Below, in pieces: positions 18,123 through 33,100 of a stretch of DNA of 64,000 nt; the stretch's first letter is position 1, and each line of letters starts with the position of its first letter. Position numbers and translations under genes: made by a program. Below the pieces are notes generated by a model that worked only from the letters and a program-made list of their open reading frames with translations, did no database searches and was not told the origin of the DNA. This stretch comes from Loxodes magnus (taxonomy: Eukaryota > Ciliophora > Karyorelictea > Loxodida > Loxodidae), in assembly GCA_946699065.1 (NCBI GenBank), contig CAMPDV010000249.1, positions 186,001 through 250,000 on the forward strand, read 5' to 3'.

Positions 18123-21100
18123 TCTGTGTCTATATCCATTGATTCAGAGTTCATCGTATCGGGAAGTAGTGATAATACGGTGAGACTATGGAACGTCAAG
18201 ACAGGTACTTGTAAGACCATGAGTGGTCGCACTAGTTCTGTATCATCTGTGGCTATATCCAGTGATTCAGAGTTCATCGTATCGGGAAGTCATGATTATA
18301 CGGTGAGACTATGGGACGTCAAGACAGGTACCTGTAAGACCATGAGTGGTCACACAAATTCTGTATCATCTGTGGCTATATCCATTGATTCAGAGTTCAT
18401 CGTATCGGGAAGTCATGATTATACGGTGAGACTATGGAACGTCAAGACAGGTACCTGTAAGACCATGAGTGGTCACACAAATTCTGTATTATCTGTGGCT
18501 ATATCCATTGATTCAGAGTTCATCGTATCGGGAAGTCATGATTATACGGTGAGACTATGGAACGTCAAGACAGGTACTTGTAAGACCATGAGTGGTCACA
18601 CAGATTATGTATCATCTGTGGCTATATCCATTGATTCAGAGTTCATCGTATCGGGAAGTCATGATTATACGGTGAGACTATGGAACGTCAAGACAGGTAC
18701 CTGTAAGACCATGAGTGGTCACACAAATTCTGTATGATCTGTGTCTATATCCATTGATTCAGAGTTCATCGTATCGGGAAGTCATGATTATAAGGTGAGA
18801 CTATGGAACGTCAAGACAGGTACTTGTAAGACCATGAGTGGTCGCACTAGTTCTGTATCATCTGTGGCTATATCCATTGATTCAGAGTTCATCGTATCGG
18901 GAAGTAGTGATAATACGGTGAGACTATGGAACGTCAAGACAGGTACTTGTAAGACCATGAGTGGTCACACAGATAATGTATCATCTGTGGCTATATCCAT
19001 TGATTCAGAGTTCATCGTATCGGGAAGTCATGATGAGACGGTGAGACTATGGAACGTCAAGACAGGTACCTGTAAGACCATGAGTGGTCTCACTTATTCT
19101 GTATCATCTGTGGCTATATCCAGTGATTCAGAGTTCATCGTATCGGGAAGTAGTGATAATACGGTGAGACTATGGAACGTCAAGACAGGTACTTGTAAGA
19201 CCATGAGTGGTCACACAAATTCTGTATGATCTGTGTCTATATCCATTGATTCAGAGTTCATCGTATCGGGAAGTAGTGATAATACGGTGAGACTATGGAA
19301 CGTCAAGACAGGTACTTGTAAGACCATGAGTGGTCGCACTAGTTCTGTATCATCTGTGGCTATATCCAGTGATTCAGAGTTCATCGTATCGGGAAGTCAT
19401 GATTATACGGTGAGACTATGGGACGTCAAGACAGGTACCTGTAAGACCATGAGTGGTCACACAAATTCTGTATCATCTGTGGCTATATCCATTGATTCAG
19501 AGTTCATCGTATCGGGAAGTCATGATTATACGGTGAGACTATGGGACGTCAAGACAGGTACCTGTAAGACCATGAGTGGTCACACAGATTATGTATCATC
19601 TGTGACTATATCCAGTGATTCAGAGTTCATCGTATCGGGAAGTAGAGATGAGACGGTGAGACTATGGAACGTCAAGACAGGTACCTGTAAGACCATGAGT
19701 GGTCACACAAATTCTGTATGATCTGTGTCTATATCCATTGATTCAGAGTTCATCGTATCGGGAAGTCATGATTATACGGTGAGACTATGGAACGTCAAGA
19801 CAGGTACTTGTAAGACCATGAGTGGTCGCACTAGTTATGTATCATCTGTGGCTATATCCATTGATTCAGAGTTCATCGTATCGGGAAGTCATGATTATAC
19901 GGTGAGACTATGGGACGTCAAGACAGGTACCTGTAAGACCATGAGTGGTCACACAGATTATGTATCATCTGTGGCTATATCCATTGATTCAGAGTTCATC
20001 GTATCGGGAAGTCATGATTATACGGTGAGACTATGGAACGTCAAGACAGGTACCTGTAAGACCATGAGTGGTCACACAAATTCTGTATTATCTGTGGCTA
20101 TATCCATTGATTCAGAGTTCATCGTATCGGGAAGTCATGATGAGACGGTGAGACTATGGAACGTCAAGACAGGTACCTGTAAGACCATGAGTGGTCTCAC
20201 TTATTCTGTATCATCTGTGGCTATATCCAGTGATTCAGAGTTCATCGTATCGGGAAGTAGTGATAATACGGTGAGACTATGGAACGTCAAGACAGGTACT
20301 TGTAAGACCATGAGTGGTCACACAAATTCTGTATGATCTGTGTCTATATCCATTGATTCAGAGTTCATCGTATCGGGAAGTAGTGATAATACGGTGAGAC
20401 TATGGAACGTCAAGACAGGTACTTGTAAGACCATGAGTGGTCGCACTAGTTCTGTATCATCTGTGGCTATATCCAGTGATTCAGAGTTCATCGTATCGGG
20501 AAGTCATGATTATACGGTGAGACTATGGGACGTCAAGACAGGTACCTGTAAGACCATGAGTGGTCACACAAATTCTGTATCATCTGTGGCTATATCCATT
20601 GATTCAGAGTTCATCGTATCGGGAAGTCATGATTATACGGTGAGACTATGGAACGTCAAGACAGGTACCTGTAAGACCATGAGTGGTCACACAAATTCTG
20701 TATTATCTGTGGCTATATCCATTGATTCAGAGTTCATCGTATCGGGAAGTCATGATTATACGGTGAGACTATGGAACGTCAAGACAGGTACTTGTAAGAC
20801 CATGAGTGGTCACACAGATTATGTATCATCTGTGGCTATATCCATTGATTCAGAGTTCATCGTATCGGGAAGTCATGATTATACGGTGAGACTATGGAAC
20901 GTCAAGACAGGTACCTGTAAGACCATGAGTGGTCACACAAATTCTGTATGATCTGTGTCTATATCCATTGATTCAGAGTTCATCGTATCGGGAAGTCATG
21001 ATTATAAGGTGAGACTATGGAACGTCAAGACAGGTACTTGTAAGACCATGAGTGGTCGCACTAGTTCTGTATCATCTGTGGCTATATCCATTGATTCAGA

Positions 21101-24100
21101 GTTCATCGTATCGGGAAGTAGTGATAATACGGTGAGACTATGGAACGTCAAGACAGGTACTTGTAAGACCATGAGTGGTCACACAGATTATGTATCATCT
21201 GTGGCTATATCCATTGATTCAGAGTTCATCGTATCGGGAAGTCATGATGAGACGGTGAGACTATGGAACGTCAAGACAGGTACCTGTAAGACCATGAGTG
21301 GTCTCACTTATTCTGTATCATCTGTGGCTATATCCAGTGATTCAGAGTTCATCGTATCGGGAAGTAGTGATAATACGGTGAGACTATGGAACGTCAAGAC
21401 AGGTACCTGTAAGACCATGAGTGGTCACACTAGTTATGTATCATCTGTGGCTATATCCATTGATTCAGAGTTCATCGTATCGGGAAGTCATGATTATACG
21501 GTGAGACTATGGGACGTCAAGACAGGTACCTGTAAGACCATGAGTGGTCACACAGATTATGTATCATCTGTGACTATATCCAGTGATTCAGAGTTCATCG
21601 TATCGGGAAGTAGAGATGAGACGGTGAGACTATGGAACGTCAAGACAGGTACCTGTAAGACCATGAGTGGTCACACAAATTCTGTATGATCTGTGTCTAT
21701 ATCCATTGATTCAGAGTTCATCGTATCGGGAAGTCATGATTATACGGTGAGACTATGGAACGTCAAGACAGGTACTTGTAAGACCATGAGTGGTCGCACT
21801 AGTTATGTATCATCTGTGGCTATATCCATTGATTCAGAGTTCATCGTATCGGGAAGTCATGATTATACGGTGAGACTATGGGACGTCAAGACAGGTACCT
21901 GTAAGACCATGAGTGGTCACACAGATTATGTATCATCTGTGACTATATCCAGTGATTCAGAGTTCATCGTATCGGGAAGTAGAGATGAGACGGTGAGACT
22001 ATGGAACGTCAAGACAGGTACCTGTAAGACCATGAGTGGTCACACTAGTTATGTATCATCTGTGGCTATATCCAGTGATTCAGAGTTCATCGTATCGGGA
22101 AGTCATGATTATACGGTGAGACTATGGAACGTCAAGACAGGTACTTGTAAGACCATGAGTGGTCGCACTAGTTCTGTATCATCTGTGACTATATCCAGTG
22201 ATTCAGAGTTCATCGTATCGGGAAGTCATGATTATACGGTGAGACTATGGAACGTCAAGACAGGTACTTGTAAGACCATGAGTGGTCGCACTAGTTCTGT
22301 ATCATCTGTGGCTATATCCATTGATTCAGAGTTCATCGTATCGGGAAGTCATGATTATACGGTGAGACTATGGAACGTCAAGACAGGTACCTGTAAGACC
22401 ATGAGTGGTCACACAAATTCTGTATTATCTGTGGCTATATCCATTGATTCAGAGTTCATCGTATCGGGAAGTCATGATTATACGGTGAGACTATGGAACG
22501 TCAAGACAGGTACTTGTAAGACCATGAGTGGTCGCACTAGTTCTGTATCATCTGTGACTATATCCAGTGATTCAGAGTTCATCGTATCGGGAAGTCATGA
22601 TTATACGGTGAGACTATGGAACGTCAAGACAGGTACCTGTAAGACCATGAGTGGTCTCACTTATTCTGTATCATCTGTGGCTATATCCAGTGATTCAGAG
22701 TTCATCGTATCGGGAAGTAGTGATTATACGGTGAGACTATGGGACGTCAAGACAGGTACCTGTAAGACCATGAGTGGTCACACTAGTTCTGTATATGCTG
22801 TGGCTATATCCAGTGATTCAGAGTTCATCGTATCGGGAAGTTATGATAAGACGGTGAGACTATGGGACGTCAAGACAGGTACCTGTAAGACCATGAGTGT
22901 TCACTCTTATTTTGTATATGCTGTGGCTATATCCAGTGATTCAGAGTTCATCGTATCGGGAAGTAATGATTATACGGTGAGACTATGGGACGTCAAGACA
23001 GGTACCTGTAAGACCATGAGTGGTCACACAAATTCTGTATCATCTGTGGCTATATCCATTGATTCAGAGTTCATCGTATCGGGAAGTCATGATTATACGG
23101 TGAGACTATGGAACGTCAAGACAGGTACCTGTAAGACCATGAGTGGTCACACAAATTCTGTATTATCTGTGGCTATATCCATTGATTCAGAGTTCATCGT
23201 ATCGGGAAGTCATGATTATACGGTGAGACTATGGAACGTCAAGACAGGTACTTGTAAGACCATGAGTGGTCGCACTAGTTCTGTATCATCTGTGACTATA
23301 TCCAGTGATTCAGAGTTCATCGTATCGGGAAGTCATGATTATACGGTGAGACTATGGAACGTCAAGACAGGTACCTGTAAGACCATGAGTGGTCACACTA
23401 GTTTTGTATATGCTGTGGCTATATCCAGTGATTCAGAGTTCATCGTATCGGGAAGTAATGATTATACGGTGAGACTATGGGACGTCAAGACAGGTACCTG
23501 TAAGACCATGAGTGGTCACACTAGTTCTGTATATGCTGTGGCTATATCCAGTGATTCAGAGTTCATCGTATCGGGAAGTTATGATAAGACGGTGAGACTA
23601 TGGGACGTCAAGACAGGTACCTGTAAGACCATGAGTGGTCACTCTTATTTTGTATATGCTGTGGCTATATCCAGTGATTCAGAGTTCATCGTATCGGGAA
23701 GTAATGATTATACGGTGAGACTATGGGACGTCAAGACAGGTACCTGTAAGACCATGAGTGGTCACACAAATTCTGTATCATCTGTGGCTATATCCATTGA
23801 TTCAGAGTTCATCGTATCGGGAAGTCATGATTATACGGTGAGACTATGGAACGTCAAGACAGGTACCTGTAAGACCATGAGTGGTCACACAAATTCTGTA
23901 TGATCTGTGTCTATATCCATTGATTCAGAGTTCATCGTATCGGGAAGTCATGATTATAAGGTGAGACTATGGAACGTCAAGACAGGTACCTGTAAGACCA
24001 TGAGTGGTCACACAAATTCTGTATGATCTGTGGCTATATCCAGTGATTCAGAGTTCATCGTATCGGGAAGTGATGATAAGACGGTGAGACTATGGAACGT

Positions 24101-27100
24101 CAAGACAGGTACCTGTAAGACCATGAGTGGTCACACTAGTTATGTATCATCTGTGGCTATATCCAGTGATTCAGAGTTCATCGTATCGGGAAGTAGTGAT
24201 AATACGGTGAGACTATGGAACGTCAAGACAGGTACTTGTAAGACCATGAGTGGTCGCACTAGTTCTGTATCATCTGTGGCTATATCCAGTGATTCAGAGT
24301 TCATCGTATCGGGAAGTCATGATTATACGGTGAGACTATGGAACGTCAAGACAGGTACCTGTAAGACCATGAGTGGTCACACAAATTCTGTATTATCTGT
24401 GGCTATATCCATTGATTCAGAGTTCATCGTATCGGGAAGTCATGATTATACGGTGAGACTATGGAACGTCAAGACAGGTACCTGTAAGACCATGAGTGGT
24501 CACACTAGTTCTGTATCATCTGTGGCTATATCCATTGATTCAGAGTTCATCGTATCGGGAAGTCATGATTATACGGTGAGACTATGGAACGTCAAGACAG
24601 GTACCTGTAAGACCATGAGTGGTCACACAAATTCTGTATTATCTGTGGCTATATCCATTGATTCAGAGTTCATCGTATCGGGAAGTCATGATTATACGGT
24701 GAGACTATGGAACGTCAAGACAGGTACCTGTAAGACCATGAGTGGTCACACAAATTCTGTATGATCTGTGTCTATATCCATTGATTCAGAGTTCATCGTA
24801 TCGGGAAGTGATGATAAGACGGTGAGACTATGGAACGTCAAGACAGGTACCTGTAAGACCATGAGTGGTCACACAAATTCTGTAAGATCTGTGGCTATAT
24901 CCATTGATTCAGAGTTCATCGTATCGGGAAGTAGAGATGAGACGGTGAGACTATGGAACGTCAAGACAGGTACCTGTAAGACCATGAGTGGTCACACAAA
25001 TTCTGTATGATCTGTGTCTATATCCATTGATTCAGAGTTCATCGTATCGGGAAGTAGAGATTCGACAGTGAGACTATGGAACGTCAAGACAGGTACTTGT
25101 AAGACCATGAGTTGTCGCACTAGTTCTGTATCATCTGTGGCTATATCCAGTGATTCAGAGTTCATCGTATCGGGAAGTAGTGATAATACGGTGAGACTAT
25201 GGGACGTCAAGACAGGTACCTGTAAGACCATGAGTGGTCACACAGATTATGTAAGATCTGAGGCTATATCCAGTGATTCAGAGTTCATCGTATCGGGAAG
25301 TGCAGATTATACGGTGAGACTATGGGACGTCAAGACAGGTACCTGTAAGACCATGAGTGGTCACACAAATTCTGTAAGATCTGTGGCTATATCCAGTGAT
25401 TCAGAGTTCATCGTATCGGGAAGTAGTGATAATACGGTGAGACTATGGAACGTCAAGACAGGTACCTGTAAGACCATGAGTGGTCGCACTAGTTCTGTAT
25501 GATCTGAGGCTATATCCAGTGATTCAGAGTTCATCGTATCGGGAAGTTGAGATGAGACGGTGAGACTATGGGACGTCAAGACAGGTACCTGTAAGACCAT
25601 GAGTGGTCACACAAATTCTGTATGATCTGTGGCTATATCCAGTGATTCAGAGTTCATCGTATCGGGAAGTGATGATAAGACGGTGAGACTATGGAACGTC
25701 AAGACAGGTACCTGTAAGACCATGAGTGGTCACACTAGTTATGTATCATCTGTGGCTATATCCAGTGATTCAGAGTTCATCGTATCGGGAAGTAGTGATA
25801 ATACGGTGAGACTATGGAACGTCAAGACAGGTACCTGTAAGACCATGAGTGGTCACACAGATTATGTATGATCTGTGTCTATATCCATTGATTCAGAGTT
25901 CATCGTATCGGGAAGTAGAGATGAGACGGTGAGACTATGGAACGTCAAGACAGGTACCTGTAAGACCATGAGTGGTCACACAAATTCTGTATGATCTGTG
26001 TCTATATCCATTGATTCAGAGTTCATCGTATCGGGAAGTAGAGATTCGACAGTGAGACTATGGAACGTCAAGACAGGTACTTGTAAGACCATGAGTTGTC
26101 GCACTAGTTCTGTATCATCTGTGGCTATATCCAGTGATTCAGAGTTCATCGTATCGGGAAGTAGTGATAATACGGTGAGACTATGGAACGTCAAGACAGG
26201 TACCTGTAAGACCATGAGTGGTCACACAGATTATGTATCATCTGTGGCTATATCCATTGATTCAGAGTTCATCGTATCGGGAAGTCATGATTATACGGTG
26301 AGACTATGGAACGTCAAGACAGGTACCTGTAAGACCATGAGTGGTCTCACTTATTCTGTATCATCTGTGGCTATATCCAGTGATTCAGAGTTCATCGTAT
26401 CGGGAAGTAGTGATAATACGGTGAGACTATGGAACGTCAAGACAGGTACCTGTAAGACCATGAGTGGTCACACAGATTATGTATCATCTGTGGCTATATC
26501 CATTGATTCAGAGTTCATCGTATCGGGAAGTCATGATTATACGGTGAGACTATGGAACGTCAAGACAGGTACCTGTAAGACCATGAGTGGTCTCACTTAT
26601 TCTGTATCATCTGTGGCTATATCCAGTGATTCAGAGTTCATCGTATCGGGAAGTAGTGATAATACGGTGAGACTATGGAACGTCAAGACAGGTACCTGTA
26701 AGACCATGAGTGGTCTCACTTATTCTGTATCATCTGTGGCTATATCCAGTGATTCAGAGTTCATCGTATCGGGAAGTAGAGATTCGACGGTGAGACTATG
26801 GAACGTCAAGACAGGTACCTGTAAGACCAAGAGTGGTCTCACTTATTCTGTATCATCTGTGGCTATATCCATTGATTCAGAGTTCATCGTATCGGGAAGT
26901 AGAGATGAGACGGTGAGACTATGGAACGTCAAGACAGGTACATGTAAGACCATGAGTGGTCGCACTAGTTCTGTATCATCTGTGGCTATATCCAGTGATT
27001 CAGAGTTCATCGTATCGGGAAGTGATGATAAGACGGTGAGACTATGGAACGTCAAGACAGGTACCTGTAAGACCATGAGTGGTCACACAAATTATGTATT

Positions 27101-30100
27101 ATCTGTGTCTATATCCATTGATTCAGAGTTCATCGTATCGGGAAGTAGTGATAATACGGTGAGACTATGGAACGTCAATACAGGTACTTGTAAGACCATG
27201 AGTGGTCACACAGATTATGTATCATCTGTGGCTATATCCATTGATTCAGAGTTCATCGTATCGGGAAGTAGAGATGAGACGGTGAGACTATGGAACGTCA
27301 AGACAGGTACCTGTAAGACCATGAGTGGTCACACAGATTATGTATCATCTGTGGCTATATCCAGTGATTCAGAGTTCATCGTATCGGAAAGTGATGATAA
27401 TACGGTGAGACTATGGAACGTCAAGACAGGTACCTGTAAGACCATGAGTGGTCTCACTTATTCTGTATCATCTGTGTCTATATCCATTGATTCAGAGTTC
27501 ATCGTATCGGGAAGTCATGATTATACGGTGAGACTATGGAACGTCAAGACAGGTACTTGTAAGACCATGAGTGGTCGCACTAGTTCTGTATCATCTGTGA
27601 CTATATCCAGTGATTCAGAGTTCATCGTATCGGGAAGTCATGATTATACGGTGAGACTATGGAACGTCAAGACAGGTACCTGTAAGACCATGAGTGGTCT
27701 CACTTATTCTGTATCATCTGTGGCTATATCCAGTGATTCAGAGTTCATCGTATCGGGAAGTAGTGATAATACGGTGAGACTATGGAACGTCAAGACAGGT
27801 ACCTGTAAGACCATGAGTGGTCTCACTTATTCTGTATCATCTGTGGCTATATCCATTGATTCAGAGTTCATCGTATCGGGAAGTAGTGATAATACGGTGA
27901 GACTATGGAACGTCAAGACAGGTACTTGTAAGACCATGAGTGGTCGCACTAGTTCTGTATCATCTGTGGCTATATCCAGTGATTCAGAGTTCATCGTATC
28001 GGGAAGTCATGATTATACGGTGAGACTATGGGACGTCAAGACAGGTACCTGTAAGACCATGAGTGGTCACACAGATTATGTATCATCTGTGGCTATATCC
28101 ATTGATTCAGAGTTCATCGTATCGGGAAGTAGAGATGAGACGGTGAGACTATGGAACGTCAAGACAGGTACCTGTAAGACCATGAGTGGTCACACAAATT
28201 CTGTATGATCTGTGTCTATATCCATTGATTCAGAGTTCATCGTATCGGGAAGTGATGATAAGACGGTGAGACTATGGAACGTCAAGACAGGTACCTGTAA
28301 GACCATGAGTGGTCACACAAATTCTGTAAGATCTGTGGCTATATCCATTGATTCAGAGTTCATCGTATCGGGAAGTAGAGATGAGACGGTGAGACTATGG
28401 AACGTCAAGACAGGTACCTGTAAGACCATGAGTGGTCACACAAATTCTGTATGATCTGTGTCTATATCCATTGATTCAGAGTTCATCGTATCGGGAAGTA
28501 GAGATTCGACAGTGAGACTATGGAACGTCAAGACAGGTACTTGTAAGACCATGAGTTGTCGCACTAGTTCTGTATCATCTGTGGCTATATCCAGTGATTC
28601 AGAGTTCATCGTATCGGGAAGTAGTGATAATACGGTGAGACTATGGGACGTCAAGACAGGTACCTGTAAGACCATGAGTGGTCACACAGATTATGTAAGA
28701 TCTGAGGCTATATCCAGTGATTCAGAGTTCATCGTATCGGGAAGTGCAGATTATACGGTGAGACTATGGGACGTCAAGACAGGTACCTGTAAGACCATGA
28801 GTGGTCACACAAATTCTGTAAGATCTGTGGCTATATCCAGTGATTCAGAGTTCATCGTATCGGGAAGTAGTGATAATACGGTGAGACTATGGAACGTCAA
28901 GACAGGTACCTGTAAGACCATGAGTGGTCGCACTAGTTCTGTATGATCTGAGGCTATATCCAGTGATTCAGAGTTCATCGTATCGGGAAGTTGAGATGAG
29001 ACGGTGAGACTATGGGACGTCAAGACAGGTACCTGTAAGACCATGAGTGGTCACACAAATTCTGTATGATCTGTGGCTATATCCAGTGATTCAGAGTTCA
29101 TCGTATCGGGAAGTGATGATAAGACGGTGAGACTATGGAACGTCAAGACAGGTACCTGTAAGACCATGAGTGGTCACACTAGTTATGTATCATCTGTGGC
29201 TATATCCAGTGATTCAGAGTTCATCGTATCGGGAAGTAGTGATAATACGGTGAGACTATGGAACGTCAAGACAGGTACCTGTAAGACCATGAGTGGTCAC
29301 ACAGATTATGTATGATCTGTGTCTATATCCATTGATTCAGAGTTCATCGTATCGGGAAGTAGAGATGAGACGGTGAGACTATGGAACGTCAAGACAGGTA
29401 CCTGTAAGACCATGAGTGGTCACACAAATTCTGTATGATCTGTGTCTATATCCATTGATTCAGAGTTCATCGTATCGGGAAGTAGAGATTCGACAGTGAG
29501 ACTATGGAACGTCAAGACAGGTACTTGTAAGACCATGAGTTGTCGCACTAGTTCTGTATCATCTGTGGCTATATCCAGTGATTCAGAGTTCATCGTATCG
29601 GGAAGTAGTGATAATACGGTGAGACTATGGAACGTCAAGACAGGTACCTGTAAGACCATGAGTGGTCACACAGATTATGTATCATCTGTGGCTATATCCA
29701 TTGATTCAGAGTTCATCGTATCGGGAAGTCATGATTATACGGTGAGACTATGGAACGTCAAGACAGGTACCTGTAAGACCATGAGTGGTCTCACTTATTC
29801 TGTATCATCTGTGGCTATATCCAGTGATTCAGAGTTCATCGTATCGGGAAGTAGTGATAATACGGTGAGACTATGGAACGTCAAGACAGGTACCTGTAAG
29901 ACCATGAGTGGTCACACAGATTATGTATCATCTGTGGCTATATCCATTGATTCAGAGTTCATCGTATCGGGAAGTCATGATTATACGGTGAGACTATGGA
30001 ACGTCAAGACAGGTACCTGTAAGACCATGAGTGGTCTCACTTATTCTGTATCATCTGTGGCTATATCCAGTGATTCAGAGTTCATCGTATCGGGAAGTAG

Positions 30101-33100
30101 TGATAATACGGTGAGACTATGGAACGTCAAGACAGGTACCTGTAAGACCATGAGTGGTCACACAGATTATGTATCATCTGTGGCTATATCCATTGATTCA
30201 GAGTTCATCGTATCGGGAAGTAGAGATTCGACGGTGAGACTATGGAACGTCAAGACAGGTACCTGTAAGACCAAGAGTGGTCTCACTTATTCTGTATCAT
30301 CTGTGGCTATATCCATTGATTCAGAGTTCATCGTATCGGGAAGTAGAGATGAGACGGTGAGACTATGGAACGTCAAGACAGGTACATGTAAGACCATGAG
30401 TGGTCGCACTAGTTCTGTATCATCTGTGGCTATATCCAGTGATTCAGAGTTCATCGTATCGGGAAGTCATGATTATACGGTGAGACTATGGAACGTCAAG
30501 ACAGGTACCTGTAAGACCATGAGTGGTCACACAGATTATGTATCATCTGTGGCTATATCCATTGATTCAGAGTTCATCGTATCGGGAAGTAGAGATTCGA
30601 CGGTGAGACTATGGAACGTCAAGACAGGTACCTGTAAGACCATGAGTGGTCACACAGATTATGTATCATCTGTGGCTATATCCATTGATTCAGAGTTCAT
30701 CGTATCGGGAAGTCATGATTATACGGTGAGACTATGGAACGTCAAGACAGGTACCTGTAAGACCATGAGTGGTCACACTTATTCTGTATCATCTGTGGCT
30801 ATATCCATTGATTCAGAGTTCATCGTATCGGGAAGTCATGATTATACGGTGAGACTATGGAACGTCAAGACAGGTACCTGTAAGACCATGAGTGGTCACA
30901 CAAATTCTGTATTATCTGTGGCTATATCCATTGATTCAGAGTTCATCGTATCGGGAAGTCATGATTATACGGTGAGACTATGGAACGTCAAGACAGGTAC
31001 TTGTAAGACCATGAGTGGTCGCACTAGTTCTGTATCATCTGTGACTATATCCAGTGATTCAGAGTTCATCGTATCGGGAAGTCATGATTATACGGTGAGA
31101 CTATGGAACGTCAAGACAGGTACCTGTAAGACCATGAGTGGTCTCACTTATTCTGTATCATCTGTGGCTATATCCAGTGATTCAGAGTTCATCGTATCGG
31201 GAAGTAGTGATAATACGGTGAGACTATGGAACGTCAAGACAGGTACCTGTAAGACCATGAGTGGTCTCACTTATTCTGTATCATCTGTGGCTATATCCAT
31301 TGATTCAGAGTTCATCGTATCGGGAAGTAGAGATTCGACGGTGAGACTATGGAACGTCAAGACAGGTACCTGTAAGACCAAGAGTGGTCTCACTTATTCT
31401 GTATCATCTGTGGCTATATCCATTGATTCAGAGTTCATCGTATCGGGAAGTAGAGATGAGACGGTGAGACTATGGAACGTCAAGACAGGTACCTGTAAGA
31501 CCATGAGTGGTCACACAAATTCTGTATGATCTGTGTCTATATCCATTGATTCAGAGTTCATCGTATCGGGAAGTAGAGATGAGACGGTGAGACTATGGAA
31601 CGTCAAGACAGGTACCTGTAAGACCATGAGTGGTCACACAAATTCTGTATGATCTGTGTCTATATCCATTGATTCAGAGTTCATCGTATCGGGAAGTCAT
31701 GATTATACGGTGAGACTATGGAACGTCAAGACAGGTACCTGTAAGACCATGAGTGGTCACACTAGTTATGTATCATCTGTGGCTATATCCAGTGATTCAG
31801 AGTTCATCGTATCGGGAAGTAGTGATAATACGGTGAGACTATGGAACGTCAAGACAGGTACCTGTAAGACCATGAGTGGTCACACAGATTATGTATGATC
31901 TGTGTCTATATCCATTGATTCAGAGTTCATCGTATCGGGAAGTAGAGATGAGACGGTGAGACTATGGAACGTCAAGACAGGTACCTGTAAGACCATGAGT
32001 GGTCACACAAATTCTGTATGATCTGTGTCTATATCCATTGATTCAGAGTTCATCGTATCGGGAAGTAGAGATTCGACAGTGAGACTATGGAACGTCAAGA
32101 CAGGTACTTGTAAGACCATGAGTTGTCGCACTAGTTCTGTATCATCTGTGGCTATATCCAGTGATTCAGAGTTCATCGTATCGGGAAGTAGTGATAATAC
32201 GGTGAGACTATGGGACGTCAAGACAGGTACCTGTAAGACCATGAGTGGTCACACAGATTATGTATCATCTGTGGCTATATCCAGTGATTCAGAGTTCATC
32301 GTATCGGGAAGTCATGATTATACGGTGAGACTATGGAACGTCAAGACAGGTACCTGTAAGACCATGAGTGGTCACACAGATTATGTATGATCTGTGTCTA
32401 TATCCATTGATTCAGAGTTCATCGTATCGGGAAGTCATGATTATACTGTGAGACTATGGAACGTCAAGACAGGTACTTGTAAGACCATGAGTTGTCGCAC
32501 TAGTTCTGTATCATCTGTGGCTATATCCAGTGATTCAGAGTTCATCGTATCGGGAAGTAGTGATAATACGGTGAGACTATGGAACGTCAAGACAGGTACC
32601 TGTAAGACCATGAGTGGTCACACTAGTTATGTATCATCTGTGGCTATATCCAGTGATTCAGAGTTCATCGTATCGGGAAGTCATGATAATACGGTGAGAC
32701 TATGGAACGTCAAGACAGGTACCTGTAAGACCATGAGTGGTCGCACTAGTTCTGTATCATCTGTGGCTATATCCATTGATTCAGAGTTCATCGTATCGGG
32801 AAGTAGTGATAATACGGTGAGACTATGGAACGTCAAGACAGGTACCTGTAAGACCATGAGTGGTCACACAAATTCTGTATGATCTGTGTCTATATCCATT
32901 GATTCAGAGTTCATCGTATCGGGAAGTAGTGATAATACGGTGAGACTATGGGACGTCAAGACAGGTACCTGTAAGACCATGAGTGGTCACACAGATTATG
33001 TATCATCTGTGGCTATATCCATTGATTCAGAGTTCATCGTATCGGGAAGTCATGATTATACGGTGAGACTATGGAACGTCAAGACAGGTACCTGTAAGAC

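Larger units (their letters stand above)
17634..21323 (+). repeat. 9-unit (1,107 bp) and 18-unit (2,214 bp) higher-order repeat
   Basis: Units at 17,634-18,371 recur in order at 18,741-19,478 (offset 1,107 bp). Units at 18,126-19,109 recur at 20,340-21,323 (offset 2,214 bp) with one linker changed from HTDN to HTDY. A rare Lys at codon 18 (SHDY-K, AAG) opens the copies at 17,634, 18,741 and 20,955, and the same variant occurs in the unit after 23,903. Confidence 0.85.
24707..30454 (+). repeat. 28-unit (3,444 bp) tandem duplication
   Basis: About 24,707-27,010 recurs at about 28,151-30,454 with a few unit replacements. Shared rare marks at a constant 3,444-bp offset include Cys34 (SCRT) at 25,112/28,556, the codon-15 TGA at 25,548/28,992, the Met32Lys unit, and the only ACA version of codon 28 (26,940/30,384). 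A third, partial copy lies at about 31,760-32,220. Confidence 0.85.
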
